Source: Actinopolymorpha singaporensis
GTDB lineage: Bacteria; Actinomycetota; Actinomycetes; Propionibacteriales; Actinopolymorphaceae
Assembly: GCF_900104745.1 (NCBI RefSeq)
Contig: NZ_LT629732.1
Span: forward strand, 2,777,981-2,841,980
Length of the DNA: 64,000 nucleotides
Direction of reading: 5' to 3'
The position numbers and the translations under genes are program-made. This document shows positions 8,332 through 16,350 of the stretch, in pieces (within the stretch, counting starts at the first letter, position 1; every line of letters begins with the position of its first letter). The notes below the pieces were generated by a model, which had not been told where the DNA came from, made no database searches, and was given only the letters and a program-made list of their open reading frames with translations.

Positions 8332-8918
8332 TCAGTCCTCTGCGATCGAGTGCTGCTCGCAGCTGTGCGAGCGCCTCCACTCGCCAGTAGGCCCGATCGG
8401 GATACTGGTCGTCCCGGCCCAACGCATCGTCGTGACCCCCGCCCACATGAGGATGCGGAACTGGCGAACGAGATCCTGGTCGGCTCCTGGGTAGTGCTCT
8501 GCAACCTCTTCGGGGACACAGCCGAGGTCGTACTCGACCGGTCCACGTTTGCACGTACCGACGTCTATGAACAGCGGACCCTGCCTGGTGCTGAGCAGGT
8601 TTCCCGGATGCGGCTCACCGTGCAGCAACTGCTCCTCGCAACCCCAGTCGCCGAGCAGCGCACCTACCCACCTGAAGGTGTCGCTGAGGAGTTCGCGGTC
8701 GGGTTCGCGCAGGTCCGGCGTCAACTCCGGGTTGGCGACCTCACGTGCCCAGCCCGCGACCCGAGCTGTGCGACCCGCGCAAGCACGTCGCACGGAGTGA
8801 GGCGTACGGCGATGCGGTCCGAGTTGTGAACGACGACCGCATCGCGGACCTCGAGGCCGAGCGCGGCCGCAGTCGCCGCGGCGGCGTCGACCGCGCGCCG
8901 GACCTCGGAGGCTTCCAT
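8332..8918 (-). pseudogene. Phosphotransferase (APH/choline kinase fold), internal deletion
   Basis: The N-terminal piece reads from 8918 (MEASEVRRAVDAAA..., with VVVHNSDRIAVRL) and stops about 65 codons later. The C-terminal piece is in another frame and carries LLHGEPHPGN and LFIDVGTCKRGPVEYDL, the catalytic and metal-binding loops of aminoglycoside-phosphotransferase-like kinases. The segment between them, roughly 80-110 residues in intact relatives, is missing at about 8740-8790. The gene begins 3 nt after the HAD stop, so it was the last cistron of the sugar operon. It converges with the frameshifted DUF222 gene, only 6 bp away. Confidence 0.7.
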
Positions 8919-8921
8919 GAG

Positions 8922-9620
8922 TCAGGCGGCGGCGAGGGCGAGCAACGACTCGACGACGGCGGGCAGGTCCGGGCCGGTGACGTCGGGGGCGCGGAAGATG
9001 TCGGGGAACGGCCTACCGGAACGATCGATCCACGCGGTGGTCAACCCGGCCCGGGCGGCACCGTCGGTGTCCCAGGGATGAACTGCGACCAGTGCAGCCC
9101 GGTCGGCGGGTACGCCGCACTCACCGACCGCCCACAGGTACGGCTCGGGCGCGGGCTTCCATCGCCGCGGCTCGCTCACCGACAGCCGGCGTTCGAACAG
9201 GTCGAGTACACCGGCGCGCTCGAACGAGCCGCGGGTCATCTCGGCCGCCCCGTTCGTGAGCGTCACCAGCCGAACCCCGGCCTCGCGCAGCCGGCGCAGC
9301 CCGGCCGGGACGTCGGGATGCACGTCGAGGGCGGGGAAGCCGGAGATGACCTCCGCAACGGCCTCCTCACGTTTCGCCTCGTCGGCGAAGCCCGCGCCGG
9401 ATCCCGCCAACGCGGTGCGCAGGGCGGACTTGGCGACGGCGGCGAAGTCGGCGTACTCACCCACGCTGGTGAGGGCGAACCCGTCGCGCAGGGTCGCGGC
9501 GAACCACGAGTCCAGCAGGTGGCGCGGCGCGCCCACCGACTCCAGCCGGTCCCGCAGCGGGGAGAGGTCTGTCAAGGTCTCGTTGACGTCGAACACGACG
9601 ACTTCGGGGCGGTGCGGCAC
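8922..9620 (-). CDS. Haloacid dehalogenase type II family hydrolase
   Basis: A 232-residue HAD-superfamily protein. Motif I is FDVNETL with nucleophile D10. Motif II is TLTNGA, motif III is the Lys in EPRRWKPAPEPY, and motif IV is HPWDTDGAARAG, the pattern of L-2-haloacid dehalogenase-like enzymes. GTG start after GAGGAGAAG. It lies directly downstream of the GH4 gene in the same direction, 9 bp away, so it probably acts on a phosphorylated or halogenated intermediate linked to that operon. The real substrate cannot be told from sequence. Confidence 0.88.
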   Translation of the reverse strand: MPHRPEVVVFDVNETLTDLSPLRDRLESVGAPRHLLDSWFAATLRDGFALTSVGEYADFAAVAKSALRTALAGSGAGFADEAKREEAVAEVISGFPALDVHPDVPAGLRRLREAGVRLVTLTNGAAEMTRGSFERAGVLDLFERRLSVSEPRRWKPAPEPYLWAVGECGVPADRAALVAVHPWDTDGAARAGLTTAWIDRSGRPFPDIFRAPDVTGPDLPAVVESLLALAAA

Positions 9621-9629
9621 GTCTTCTCC

Positions 9630-10964
9630 TCAGGATGAGAGAGAGTCCAACAGCGGGCGGTGGCCGGCGATCGCGTCGTCCAGCAGTGCCTTCGCCACCT
9701 GCGGGCTCGGCACCAGTGGGTCCAACGCCAGCGCCTGCACGGCCAATTCCCGGGATCTCTCCATTGCCGCGCGTACTGTGAGTTCCTGTTGATGCGCTCG
9801 TTCTGTGAGTACGGCCGCCAGCGCCGGCGGGAGGTCACCCACCGCCAGGGGAGTGACGCCCGCCGCACCGACGACAGCGGGAACCTCCACGACGGCCTCC
9901 CGCGGGAGGTTCGCGATCGCGCCCGCGTTCGGAACGTTGACGGCGAGCTCGACGAGATCGCGGCCGGTGAACAACGCCTCGGCGATCGCGACCAGGCGTT
10001 CGGCCTCCTGCCCCTCCGACACCGCGTCCAGCGGCACCGCCCCGGACGCCTGCGCGTGCAGCTTGTCCCAGAGGCCGGACTTCTCGTCGATGTACGACCG
10101 GGTGGCGTCAAGGCCGGGTTGCAGGCCCCAGGGCAACTCCCCGGCCGGAGTTCCCGGCTCACCGCGCAGGTACCACCCGAAGAACTCCGCGACGTGCCGG
10201 TCACCGGGTGCGGGGAACAGGCCGAAGACGTCCAGCAGGTCGGCCGTCACAGGTTCGCCCAGCGGATGGTCACGGTCGCCCTTCGCGGCGACCTCCGCGG
10301 CCAGCGCTCGCAGGCGCGGATAGAGATCCTCCCGCCCATGACGGAGTTCGAGCAGCCAGCACAGGTGGTTCAGACCGGCGAAGACCGCGGTGACCTCCTC
10401 CCGCGGCACTCCGAGCACGCCCGCGAGCATGGAACGGGTGTGCATCGTGCCGTGGCACAGGCCGATCGTGCGCGGGTGCGCCCAGCCGGTGATCGCCCGG
10501 ACGTTGGCCGTCAGCGGGTTTGCGTAGTTGACCAGCCAGGCGTTCGGGGCCAGGTCGGCCACGTCCTGACCGATCCGCACCAGCTCCGGCACCTGCCGGA
10601 ACGCACGAAGCACGCCGCCGGGCCCCACCGTGTCGCCGACCGTCTGCCGGATGCCGTACCGCAAAGGGATGTCGAGGTCGGCGCGCCATCCGTCCGCACC
10701 ACCGACCGCGATCGTGGTGGCGACCAGCGTGGCCCCCGGCAGCGCCTCCCGTCGGTCGACGTGCGCCTCGACGGTGAGCCGGGCCCCGCGTTCGGTGGCG
10801 ATGCGCCGGCCGAGCCGGGCCATCGTGGTGGCAGCGTCCTCCTCGATGTCGACCAGGTGCACCTCGGCACCGTCGAAGACCGGTGAGGCCGCGAGGTCGG
10901 CGAGCAACCCGGGCGTGAACACCGTGCTGCCCGCACCGATCAACACGACCTTGATTCCCGACAT
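9630..10964 (-). CDS. Glycoside hydrolase family 4 (alpha-galactosidase/alpha-glucosidase-like)
   Basis: A 444-residue NAD+- and Mn2+-dependent glycosidase. The N-terminal Rossmann motif is VLIGAGSTVFTPGLL (residues 7-21). The metal ligands C170 (GLCHGT) and H200 (GLNH) and the N149-P150 pair are present. Family members cleave alpha- or beta-glycosides by an oxidation-elimination route in the cytosol. It follows two sugar permeases and a binding lipoprotein on the same strand, so it most likely hydrolyses the imported oligosaccharide. CHG at the metal site is compatible with alpha-galactosidase, alpha-glucosidase or alpha-glucuronidase activity, and I cannot choose among these. Confidence 0.9.
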   Translation of the reverse strand: MSGIKVVLIGAGSTVFTPGLLADLAASPVFDGAEVHLVDIEEDAATTMARLGRRIATERGARLTVEAHVDRREALPGATLVATTIAVGGADGWRADLDIPLRYGIRQTVGDTVGPGGVLRAFRQVPELVRIGQDVADLAPNAWLVNYANPLTANVRAITGWAHPRTIGLCHGTMHTRSMLAGVLGVPREEVTAVFAGLNHLCWLLELRHGREDLYPRLRALAAEVAAKGDRDHPLGEPVTADLLDVFGLFPAPGDRHVAEFFGWYLRGEPGTPAGELPWGLQPGLDATRSYIDEKSGLWDKLHAQASGAVPLDAVSEGQEAERLVAIAEALFTGRDLVELAVNVPNAGAIANLPREAVVEVPAVVGAAGVTPLAVGDLPPALAAVLTERAHQQELTVRAAMERSRELAVQALALDPLVPSPQVAKALLDDAIAGHRPLLDSLSS

Positions 10965-11006
10965 CGGCCTACGCCACCCGCCTCACCTGATACCGGCCAT
11001 AGCGGC

Positions 11007-11915
11007 CTACTTGATTCCGGTCAGCACGAACGCGTTCACGATCCGCCGCTGGAAGAACAAGAAGACCACACAGACCGGAACGACCGCCATCGTGGCCGCC
11101 GCCATCACCAGATCCGAGCGCTGCGCGTGCTGGCTGTTGAAGTACGTCAGCGCCAGGGGGACGACCATCTTGTCCTGGTCGTTGATCACGATCAGCGGCC
11201 ACAGGTAGTCGTTCCAGGAACCGAGGAACGTGAAGATTCCCAACGCGGCCAGCGCAGGACCGGTCAGCGGCAGGATCACCCGCCAGTAGATCGCGAACTC
11301 GCCCGCGCCGTCGAGCCGGGCCGCGTCCACCAGGTCGTCCGGGATCGCCGCGATGAACTGCCGCATCAAGAAGATGCCGAACGCGCTCACGATGCTGCCG
11401 ACCACCAGCGCCCACAGGGTGTTGAGCAGGTGCAGGAAGTTCATCACGAGGTAGCTCGGGATCAGCAGCACCGGCGCCGGGATCATCATCGTGGACAGCA
11501 GCACGACGAAGACGACGTTCTTCCCGGGGAAGGTGAACTTCGCGAAGATGTAGCCGGCGATCGAGCTCGTGAACAACGTCAGTACCGTCACCGACACCGC
11601 CACCAGCAGGCTGTTGCGATACCACACGAGGTACGGCGAGTTCTGCAGCACGAATGCGAAGTTCGCGAACGTGGGGTGCTCGGGCAACAGGCTCGGCGGG
11701 ACCTGGATGATCTCCTGCGCGGTCTTCAGCGAGTTGCTCACCATCAGCACGAAGGGCGCGACGAAGCCGATCGCCGCAACGCTCAGCACCACGTACAGCA
11801 CGATCTGACCGGCACCGCCGGACCGGTGACGGGACCGGCCATGGCGGGTCGAGTCGGACGCGGACGCGGGTGTGGGCGCCGCCGCCGGGACGCGGCTGGT
11901 CAGCGGGCTCGCCAT
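11007..11915 (-). CDS. Sugar ABC transporter permease (MalG type)
   Basis: A 302-residue inner-membrane permease with six predicted helices. The EAA loop that contacts the ATPase reads DAARLDGAGEFAIYWRVILPL at about residues 200-220. The ATG at 11915 overlaps the stop of the upstream permease (TGATG), which favours it over an in-frame ATG 12 nt further up. The N-terminal 40 residues are Ala/Ser/Arg-rich and cytosolic. No ATPase gene is in the operon, so a shared MsiK-type ATPase encoded elsewhere is expected, as is common in actinobacteria. Confidence 0.93.
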   Translation of the reverse strand: MASPLTSRVPAAAPTPASASDSTRHGRSRHRSGGAGQIVLYVVLSVAAIGFVAPFVLMVSNSLKTAQEIIQVPPSLLPEHPTFANFAFVLQNSPYLVWYRNSLLVAVSVTVLTLFTSSIAGYIFAKFTFPGKNVVFVVLLSTMMIPAPVLLIPSYLVMNFLHLLNTLWALVVGSIVSAFGIFLMRQFIAAIPDDLVDAARLDGAGEFAIYWRVILPLTGPALAALGIFTFLGSWNDYLWPLIVINDQDKMVVPLALTYFNSQHAQRSDLVMAAATMAVVPVCVVFLFFQRRIVNAFVLTGIK

Positions 11916-12844
11916 CAGTACTCCCAACGGGTTCGCAGGATACGCATCTGTACCAGCGCGATGACGAGGATGATCACCATCAGGATCAGCGACATCGCCG
12001 TCGCGTATCCCAGCTGGAAGTCACCGAACGCACGTTGGTAGATGTGCAGGACGACGGTCTCGCTCGACCGCAGCGGCCCGCCGGCGGTCATCACCTGGAC
12101 CCGAGTGAACTCCTGGAGGTAGCCGATCGTGGTCAGGCAGAAGACGAAGACGAACGTACGCTGCAGCAGTGGGAGCGTCACGTGCCGGAAGCGGGACACC
12201 ACACCGGCACCGTCGACCTTCGCCACGTCGTAGAAGTCCAGCGGGATCGCCTGCAGCCCGGCGAGGAACACGATCACGTTGAAGCCCAGGTCCTGCCACA
12301 CCGAGGTGACCATCACCGACCACAGCGCGGTGCCCGGGTCGCCGAGCCACGACTTTCCGGACAGCCCGACGAGATTGAGGACGGCGTTGAGCCAGCCCGC
12401 CTGCGGGTCGTAGATCGGCACCCACACCAGGGACGCGGCCACCGCGGAGGCGATCGCGGGAAGGAAGAAGACCGTGCGGAACAACGCGCGCAGCCGGGTG
12501 ATGTGGTTCAGGGCGAGCGCGACCGCCAGCGACAGGACGATGTTCAGCGGTACGGCGACCACGGCGTACTTCCCGGTCACGGCGAGGGAGTTGAGGAACG
12601 CCGGATCGTCGGTGAACGCGTACGTGAAGTTGCGCAGGCCGATGAACGGCGACACCGGCGCGAGCTGGTTGTACCTGTGCAGGCTGAGCCAGATGGCGAT
12701 GATGATCGGGACCAGCGAGAAGATCGCGAACAACGCGAGGATGGGAGCGAGCCAGCCGTAGACGAACGCCAGTTGCCGCCGGCGGCCGGGCAGTCGGTGG
12801 GTCGTGGCCGCGGATGTGGTCGCGGTCGTGTGGGTGGCCGCCAT
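11915..12844 (-). CDS. Sugar ABC transporter permease (MalF type)
   Basis: A 309-residue permease with six helices and the EAA motif DVAKVDGAGVVSRFRHVTLPLL at about residue 200. It starts 2 nt after the stop of the binding-protein gene and overlaps the next permease by one base. It forms the second half of the membrane channel for the GH4-linked sugar importer. Confidence 0.93.
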   Translation of the reverse strand: MAATHTTATTSAATTHRLPGRRRQLAFVYGWLAPILALFAIFSLVPIIIAIWLSLHRYNQLAPVSPFIGLRNFTYAFTDDPAFLNSLAVTGKYAVVAVPLNIVLSLAVALALNHITRLRALFRTVFFLPAIASAVAASLVWVPIYDPQAGWLNAVLNLVGLSGKSWLGDPGTALWSVMVTSVWQDLGFNVIVFLAGLQAIPLDFYDVAKVDGAGVVSRFRHVTLPLLQRTFVFVFCLTTIGYLQEFTRVQVMTAGGPLRSSETVVLHIYQRAFGDFQLGYATAMSLILMVIILVIALVQMRILRTRWEY

Positions 12845-12845
12845 G

Positions 12846-14183
12846 TCAGGGCCCGATCTTCTCGTCGATCATCAGGTTGATCTGCTTCTCCGCTTCGGCG
12901 ATCGCCGTCACCGGGTCCTGCCGGTGGAGTTCGACGCTCACGAACGCGTCGTGGACGTAGGTCCAGAACTGGTCCCGGTCGTGTACCCGGCCGACCCACC
13001 GCCCGTGCGGCAGGACGCCGAACGGAACTTTGAGGTAGGGCGCCTTGGCGAGCATCTGCTCGTCGTCTCGCAACTCCTTCAACGCCGGCACGGTGGCGGA
13101 GGTGAGGTTCCAGATCCGGGCGTTGTCCGGGCGGGCCATGAAGCCGACGAACTTCCAGGCGGCCTCGCGTACGCGCGGATCCGCCTTCACGTTGACCACC
13201 TCGCCCCAGCCGGACTCGGCGGCGAACTTCAGCGTGTCACCGGCGTAGGGCGGCTCGGCGACGTAGGCGAGGTCGGTGAACTTCGGGAAGTCCGCGCGCC
13301 CGGACGCCACCACCCACGGACCCTGGTGGGCCATCGCCGCCCGGCCGCGGAAGAACATCGTGTACGGGTCGCCGGTGTACCAGGTGGTGTTGTCCACCTT
13401 GTGTCTGGTGACCAGCTCGGTCTCGTCAGTCCACGCTTTACGCGCCTGCGGGCTGTGGAAGTCGACGTGCACGCCGTCCGCGTCCCAGAAGTCGCCGCCG
13501 AGTTGCAGGATCATCGACAGGAACGTGAACGTGATGGAGTCGTTGCCGGTGAAGGCGTACCCGACCTGGTCGGCCCGTCCCTTCGAGTCGATCTTCGTCA
13601 GCCGCTCACCGGCCTCCAAGAGTTCGGCCCAGGTCGCGGGCGGCTGCCTGATGCCGGCTTGCTCGGCCAGCTTGGGGTTGTAGAGGATGCCGCCGTTCTC
13701 CAGGTTGTACTCGTGCGGAATGCCGTACAGCTTGCCCTTGAGGGTGTAGGCGCCCACAGCAGCCGGCCAGAACCTCGCCGTCGGCCCGCTGCCCGACAGC
13801 TCCGACGGCACCTCGTCCAGCAGCTGGTTCACGGCGTACTCGGTGACCCAGGTGCCGAACATCTGCTGGATGTCGGCGACGTTGCGGGCGCGGTAGGCGG
13901 CCTGCAGCTTGCGGGCCAGCACGTCGTACGGGAAGTACTGGTAGACGATGTGGATGTCGGGGTGCTCGGCCTCGAAGCGCCTGATCATCGTGGTGTTGGC
14001 CGCGACGAAGCTCGGGTTGTTGTGGCTCCACCAGGTGACGTTCAGCTTGCCGTCGACCGGCTTGGAGACGACGGTCCCCTCGCTGGTCGCTCCGGAGGAG
14101 CACCCGCCGAGCACGGAGCCGGCGGCGACAGCGGACAGGCCCGCCGCGGAGCGGGCGAGGAAACCCCTGCGGCTCAATGCCAT
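12846..14183 (-). CDS. Sugar-binding lipoprotein (family 1 solute-binding protein)
   Basis: A 445-residue extracellular solute-binding protein. The leader carries a twin-arginine motif (SRRGFLARSAAG) and a lipobox LGGC with lipidated C28, so it is a Tat-exported lipoprotein anchored outside the membrane. The mature part has the WWSHNN start and the SGWGEV and PDNARIWN segments typical of oligosaccharide-binding proteins. It is the first cistron of the operon that continues with two permeases, GH4 and HAD. It probably sets substrate specificity for the system. Confidence 0.93.
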   Translation of the reverse strand: MALSRRGFLARSAAGLSAVAAGSVLGGCSSGATSEGTVVSKPVDGKLNVTWWSHNNPSFVAANTTMIRRFEAEHPDIHIVYQYFPYDVLARKLQAAYRARNVADIQQMFGTWVTEYAVNQLLDEVPSELSGSGPTARFWPAAVGAYTLKGKLYGIPHEYNLENGGILYNPKLAEQAGIRQPPATWAELLEAGERLTKIDSKGRADQVGYAFTGNDSITFTFLSMILQLGGDFWDADGVHVDFHSPQARKAWTDETELVTRHKVDNTTWYTGDPYTMFFRGRAAMAHQGPWVVASGRADFPKFTDLAYVAEPPYAGDTLKFAAESGWGEVVNVKADPRVREAAWKFVGFMARPDNARIWNLTSATVPALKELRDDEQMLAKAPYLKVPFGVLPHGRWVGRVHDRDQFWTYVHDAFVSVELHRQDPVTAIAEAEKQINLMIDEKIGP

Positions 14184-14240
14184 GGTGGAGACCGCCCCTG
14201 AGAACGCGCATCACTGCCGACGTCTGCGGAACGTATTCAC

Positions 14241-14267
14241 CACACCTGGCCGGGTCAAGCCGGTGTG
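14241..14267. promoter_or_regulatory. Imperfect dyad between divergent sugar genes
   Basis: CACACCTGGC and GCCGGTGTG form an inverted repeat with one unpaired base, between the binding-protein gene and the kinase gene. It could be an operator for the divergent pair. No regulator gene is adjacent. Confidence 0.3.
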
Positions 14268-14306
14268 TCCGCCTGCGGCCGACGGACGAGGCTCCGGCAG
14301 GTCGGT

Positions 14307-14312
14307 TACGCT
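14307..14312 (+). promoter_or_regulatory. Leaderless -10 hexamer of the PfkB gene
   Basis: TACGCT ends exactly 6 nt before the ATG at 14319, so the mRNA would start at the initiation codon. It supports this start over an upstream in-frame one at 14265. Confidence 0.55.
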
Positions 14313-14318
14313 TCGCCG

Positions 14319-15254
14319 ATGCCCGAAGCCAGTGACGTGCTCGTCGTCGGCGAGCTCAACGTCGACGTGATCGTGTCCGGTGCCGACGCCGTCCCGACGT
14401 TCGGCCAGCACGAGCAGATCGTGGACGAGTGCCGGGTGACGCTGGGGTCGTCGTCGGCGATCTTCGCCTGTGGAGTACGCCGGCTCGGTCACGCCACCAC
14501 GATGGTGAGCGTGGTCGGGGCGGACATGTTCGGCGACGTCGTACGAGATGCCCTGCATGAGCGGGACGTGGACACCTCCGCGGTCGTCGTCGACCCCCGC
14601 ACACCCACCGGCGTCACGGTGATCCTGAACACCGGTGCCGACCGCGCGTTGCTGACCGCCCCGGGCAGCATCGGAACAACCCGGCGCGAGCACGTTCCGG
14701 CCGAGCTTCTGCGCCGTGCGAGGCACCTGCACGTGGGCAGTGTCTTCCTGCAACGCGACCTGCGCCCGGAGCTGCCGGCGCTGTTCGACGAAGCCCGGGC
14801 GGCCGGCCTGACCACGTCGTTCGACCCGAACTGGGACCCGGCGGAACGCTGGACCGACCTGCTTCCGCTGCTGGAACACGTCGACGTGGTGTTCGTGAAC
14901 GAGGCCGAGGCGGAGCAGCTCACCGGCGGCCTGCCCGCGACGAAGGCGGCGTACGCACTTGCCGAACGGATGCGCCCGGGCGGGACGGTCGTCGTCAAAC
15001 GCGGCGAGCACGGCGCGTTGGCGGTCCGCGACGGCACGGACACGGCGGTTCCGGCGTACGAGGTGAACGTCGTCGACACCACCGGGGCGGGCGACTCCTT
15101 CGACGCGGGCTTCGTGCACGGCATGTTGTCCGGCGCCGAGCTGGGGGAGTGCCTCGCGCTGGGTGCCGGATGCGGGTCACTGTCGACCCGGGCCGCCGGC
15201 GGCACCGACGCCCAGCCGGACGCTGGCGAGCTCACCGCGCTACTGTGGGGCTGA
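14319..15254 (+). CDS. PfkB-family carbohydrate kinase
   Basis: A 311-residue ribokinase-type enzyme. The N-terminal signature VVGELNVDVIV is at residues 8-18. The C-terminal PfkB signature DTTGAGDSFDAGF contains the catalytic Asp and the anion hole. FDPNWDP and NEAEAE are also family motifs. It probably phosphorylates a sugar or nucleoside in the cytosol. It is divergent from the sugar importer, so its substrate may be the monosaccharide released by the GH4 enzyme. The next gene converges with only 7 bp between. Confidence 0.9.
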   Translation: MPEASDVLVVGELNVDVIVSGADAVPTFGQHEQIVDECRVTLGSSSAIFACGVRRLGHATTMVSVVGADMFGDVVRDALHERDVDTSAVVVDPRTPTGVTVILNTGADRALLTAPGSIGTTRREHVPAELLRRARHLHVGSVFLQRDLRPELPALFDEARAAGLTTSFDPNWDPAERWTDLLPLLEHVDVVFVNEAEAEQLTGGLPATKAAYALAERMRPGGTVVVKRGEHGALAVRDGTDTAVPAYEVNVVDTTGAGDSFDAGFVHGMLSGAELGECLALGAGCGSLSTRAAGGTDAQPDAGELTALLWG

Positions 15255-15261
15255 CAGCCTG

Positions 15262-16137
15262 CTACGAAGCCGACAGGTAGTCGCTCGCGACCTTGTCGAG
15301 CACGGCCTCGTCGCCCGCGTAGATGCCGTCGGGCCGCGGCCAGTGCACGACGACGTCGGTGAAGCCGAGCTCGGCTGCCCGGCCCACCGCGTCGGCGAAC
15401 GACTCGGCGCTGGAGAGTGCGAAGTGGTCGTCGCTGTCCAGCGACAGGTAGCGGTCGATCGTGGCCGGGTCGCGGCCGTCCTGGGCGGCGATGTCCTCGA
15501 AGCGGGTGGCCAGCTCCGCGACCCCCCGCCACCACTGCGGCAGGTCGCCCTGCCCTCCCTTGCCGTAGGTGATCCACCCCTGGCCGTACCGCGCGGCGAG
15601 CCGCATGGACCTGGGTCCGTTCGCGGCGACGAGGATGGGCAGCCTCGGCCGGTGCAGGCTGCCGGGCTGCGTGCGCGCGTGCACGGCCGAGAAGTAGTCG
15701 CCCGCATAGCTCACGTCGTCCTCGGTCAGCAGCCGGTCCAGCAGTTCGAGGAACTCACCCAGACGCGCGACGAGCTGGGGCGGGGACAAGGTGTCGTGAC
15801 CGAGCACGGTCGCGTCGAAGCCCGTGCCGCCGGCGCCGATGCCGAGGAGGAACCGGCCCGCGCTGACGTCGTCGAGGCCGAGGACGTCCCGCAGGAACGA
15901 CACCGGATGCCGGTAGTTGGGCGAGGCGACGTAGGTCCCCAGCCTGATCCGCGAGGTCACCATCGCGGCGGCGGTCAGGGTCGGGACCGTGCCGAACCAC
16001 GGCCCGTCGGCGAGACTGCGCCAGGCCAGGTGGTCATATGTCCACGCGTGGTCGAATCCGTACTCCTCGGCCCGCCGCCACCGCGGGGCAGCCTCCGACC
16101 AGCGGTGCTCGGGCAGGATCACGATGCCGTGGCGCAT
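15262..16137 (-). CDS. LLM-class (F420-type) oxidoreductase
   Basis: A 291-residue luciferase-like TIM-barrel protein. Motifs IRLGTYVASPNYRHP, GLDDVSAGRFLLGIGAG and LPILVAANGPRSMRLAARYGQGW are typical of F420-dependent oxidoreductases. I chose ATG 16137 because TACAGT lies 8 nt upstream and because the family usually begins close to such a Met. An extension to 16173 is possible. Specific activity is unknown, and F420 rather than FMN is inferred from the subfamily. Confidence 0.88.
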   Translation of the reverse strand: MRHGIVILPEHRWSEAAPRWRRAEEYGFDHAWTYDHLAWRSLADGPWFGTVPTLTAAAMVTSRIRLGTYVASPNYRHPVSFLRDVLGLDDVSAGRFLLGIGAGGTGFDATVLGHDTLSPPQLVARLGEFLELLDRLLTEDDVSYAGDYFSAVHARTQPGSLHRPRLPILVAANGPRSMRLAARYGQGWITYGKGGQGDLPQWWRGVAELATRFEDIAAQDGRDPATIDRYLSLDSDDHFALSSAESFADAVGRAAELGFTDVVVHWPRPDGIYAGDEAVLDKVASDYLSAS

Positions 16138-16145
16138 GAGGCCCC

Positions 16146-16151
16146 ACTGTA
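16146..16151 (-). promoter_or_regulatory. Leaderless -10 hexamer of the LLM gene
   Basis: TACAGT on the minus strand ends 8 nt before ATG 16137, placing the transcript start at or one base before the start codon. Confidence 0.45.
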
Positions 16152-16250
16152 GGGGAGCGGCAGGCTCCGCCACGGAAAGCGCCAGGGCGTACCACGAAAT
16201 CCCGGTGCTGGGGCAGGTGAACGGTCATCCGGCCACGTTCAGACATGGTC

Positions 16251-16279
16251 TTGTGACTCAGCGCGTTGCTCCCTAGATT
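16251..16279 (+). promoter_or_regulatory. Sigma-70-type promoter of the M14 peptidase gene
   Basis: TTGTGA and TAGATT are spaced by 17 bp, a good consensus match. The predicted start is near 16286, giving a leader of about 65 nt that contains the two 18-bp direct repeats. Confidence 0.6.
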
Positions 16280-16302
16280 GATCACTTCCATGGCCGAGGT
16301 GT

Positions 16303-16344
16303 CCCTACTCGTGTCCTGAGTGCTCTCCCTACTCGTGTCTTGAG
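16303..16344 (+). repeat. Two 18-bp direct repeats in the leader of the M14 gene
   Basis: CCCTACTCGTGTCCTGAG (16303-16320) and CCCTACTCGTGTCTTGAG (16327-16344) differ at one base and are offset by 24 bp. The second copy supplies most of the GAGG ribosome site used by the ATG at 16351. Confidence 0.85.
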
Positions 16345-16350
16345 GTACGC

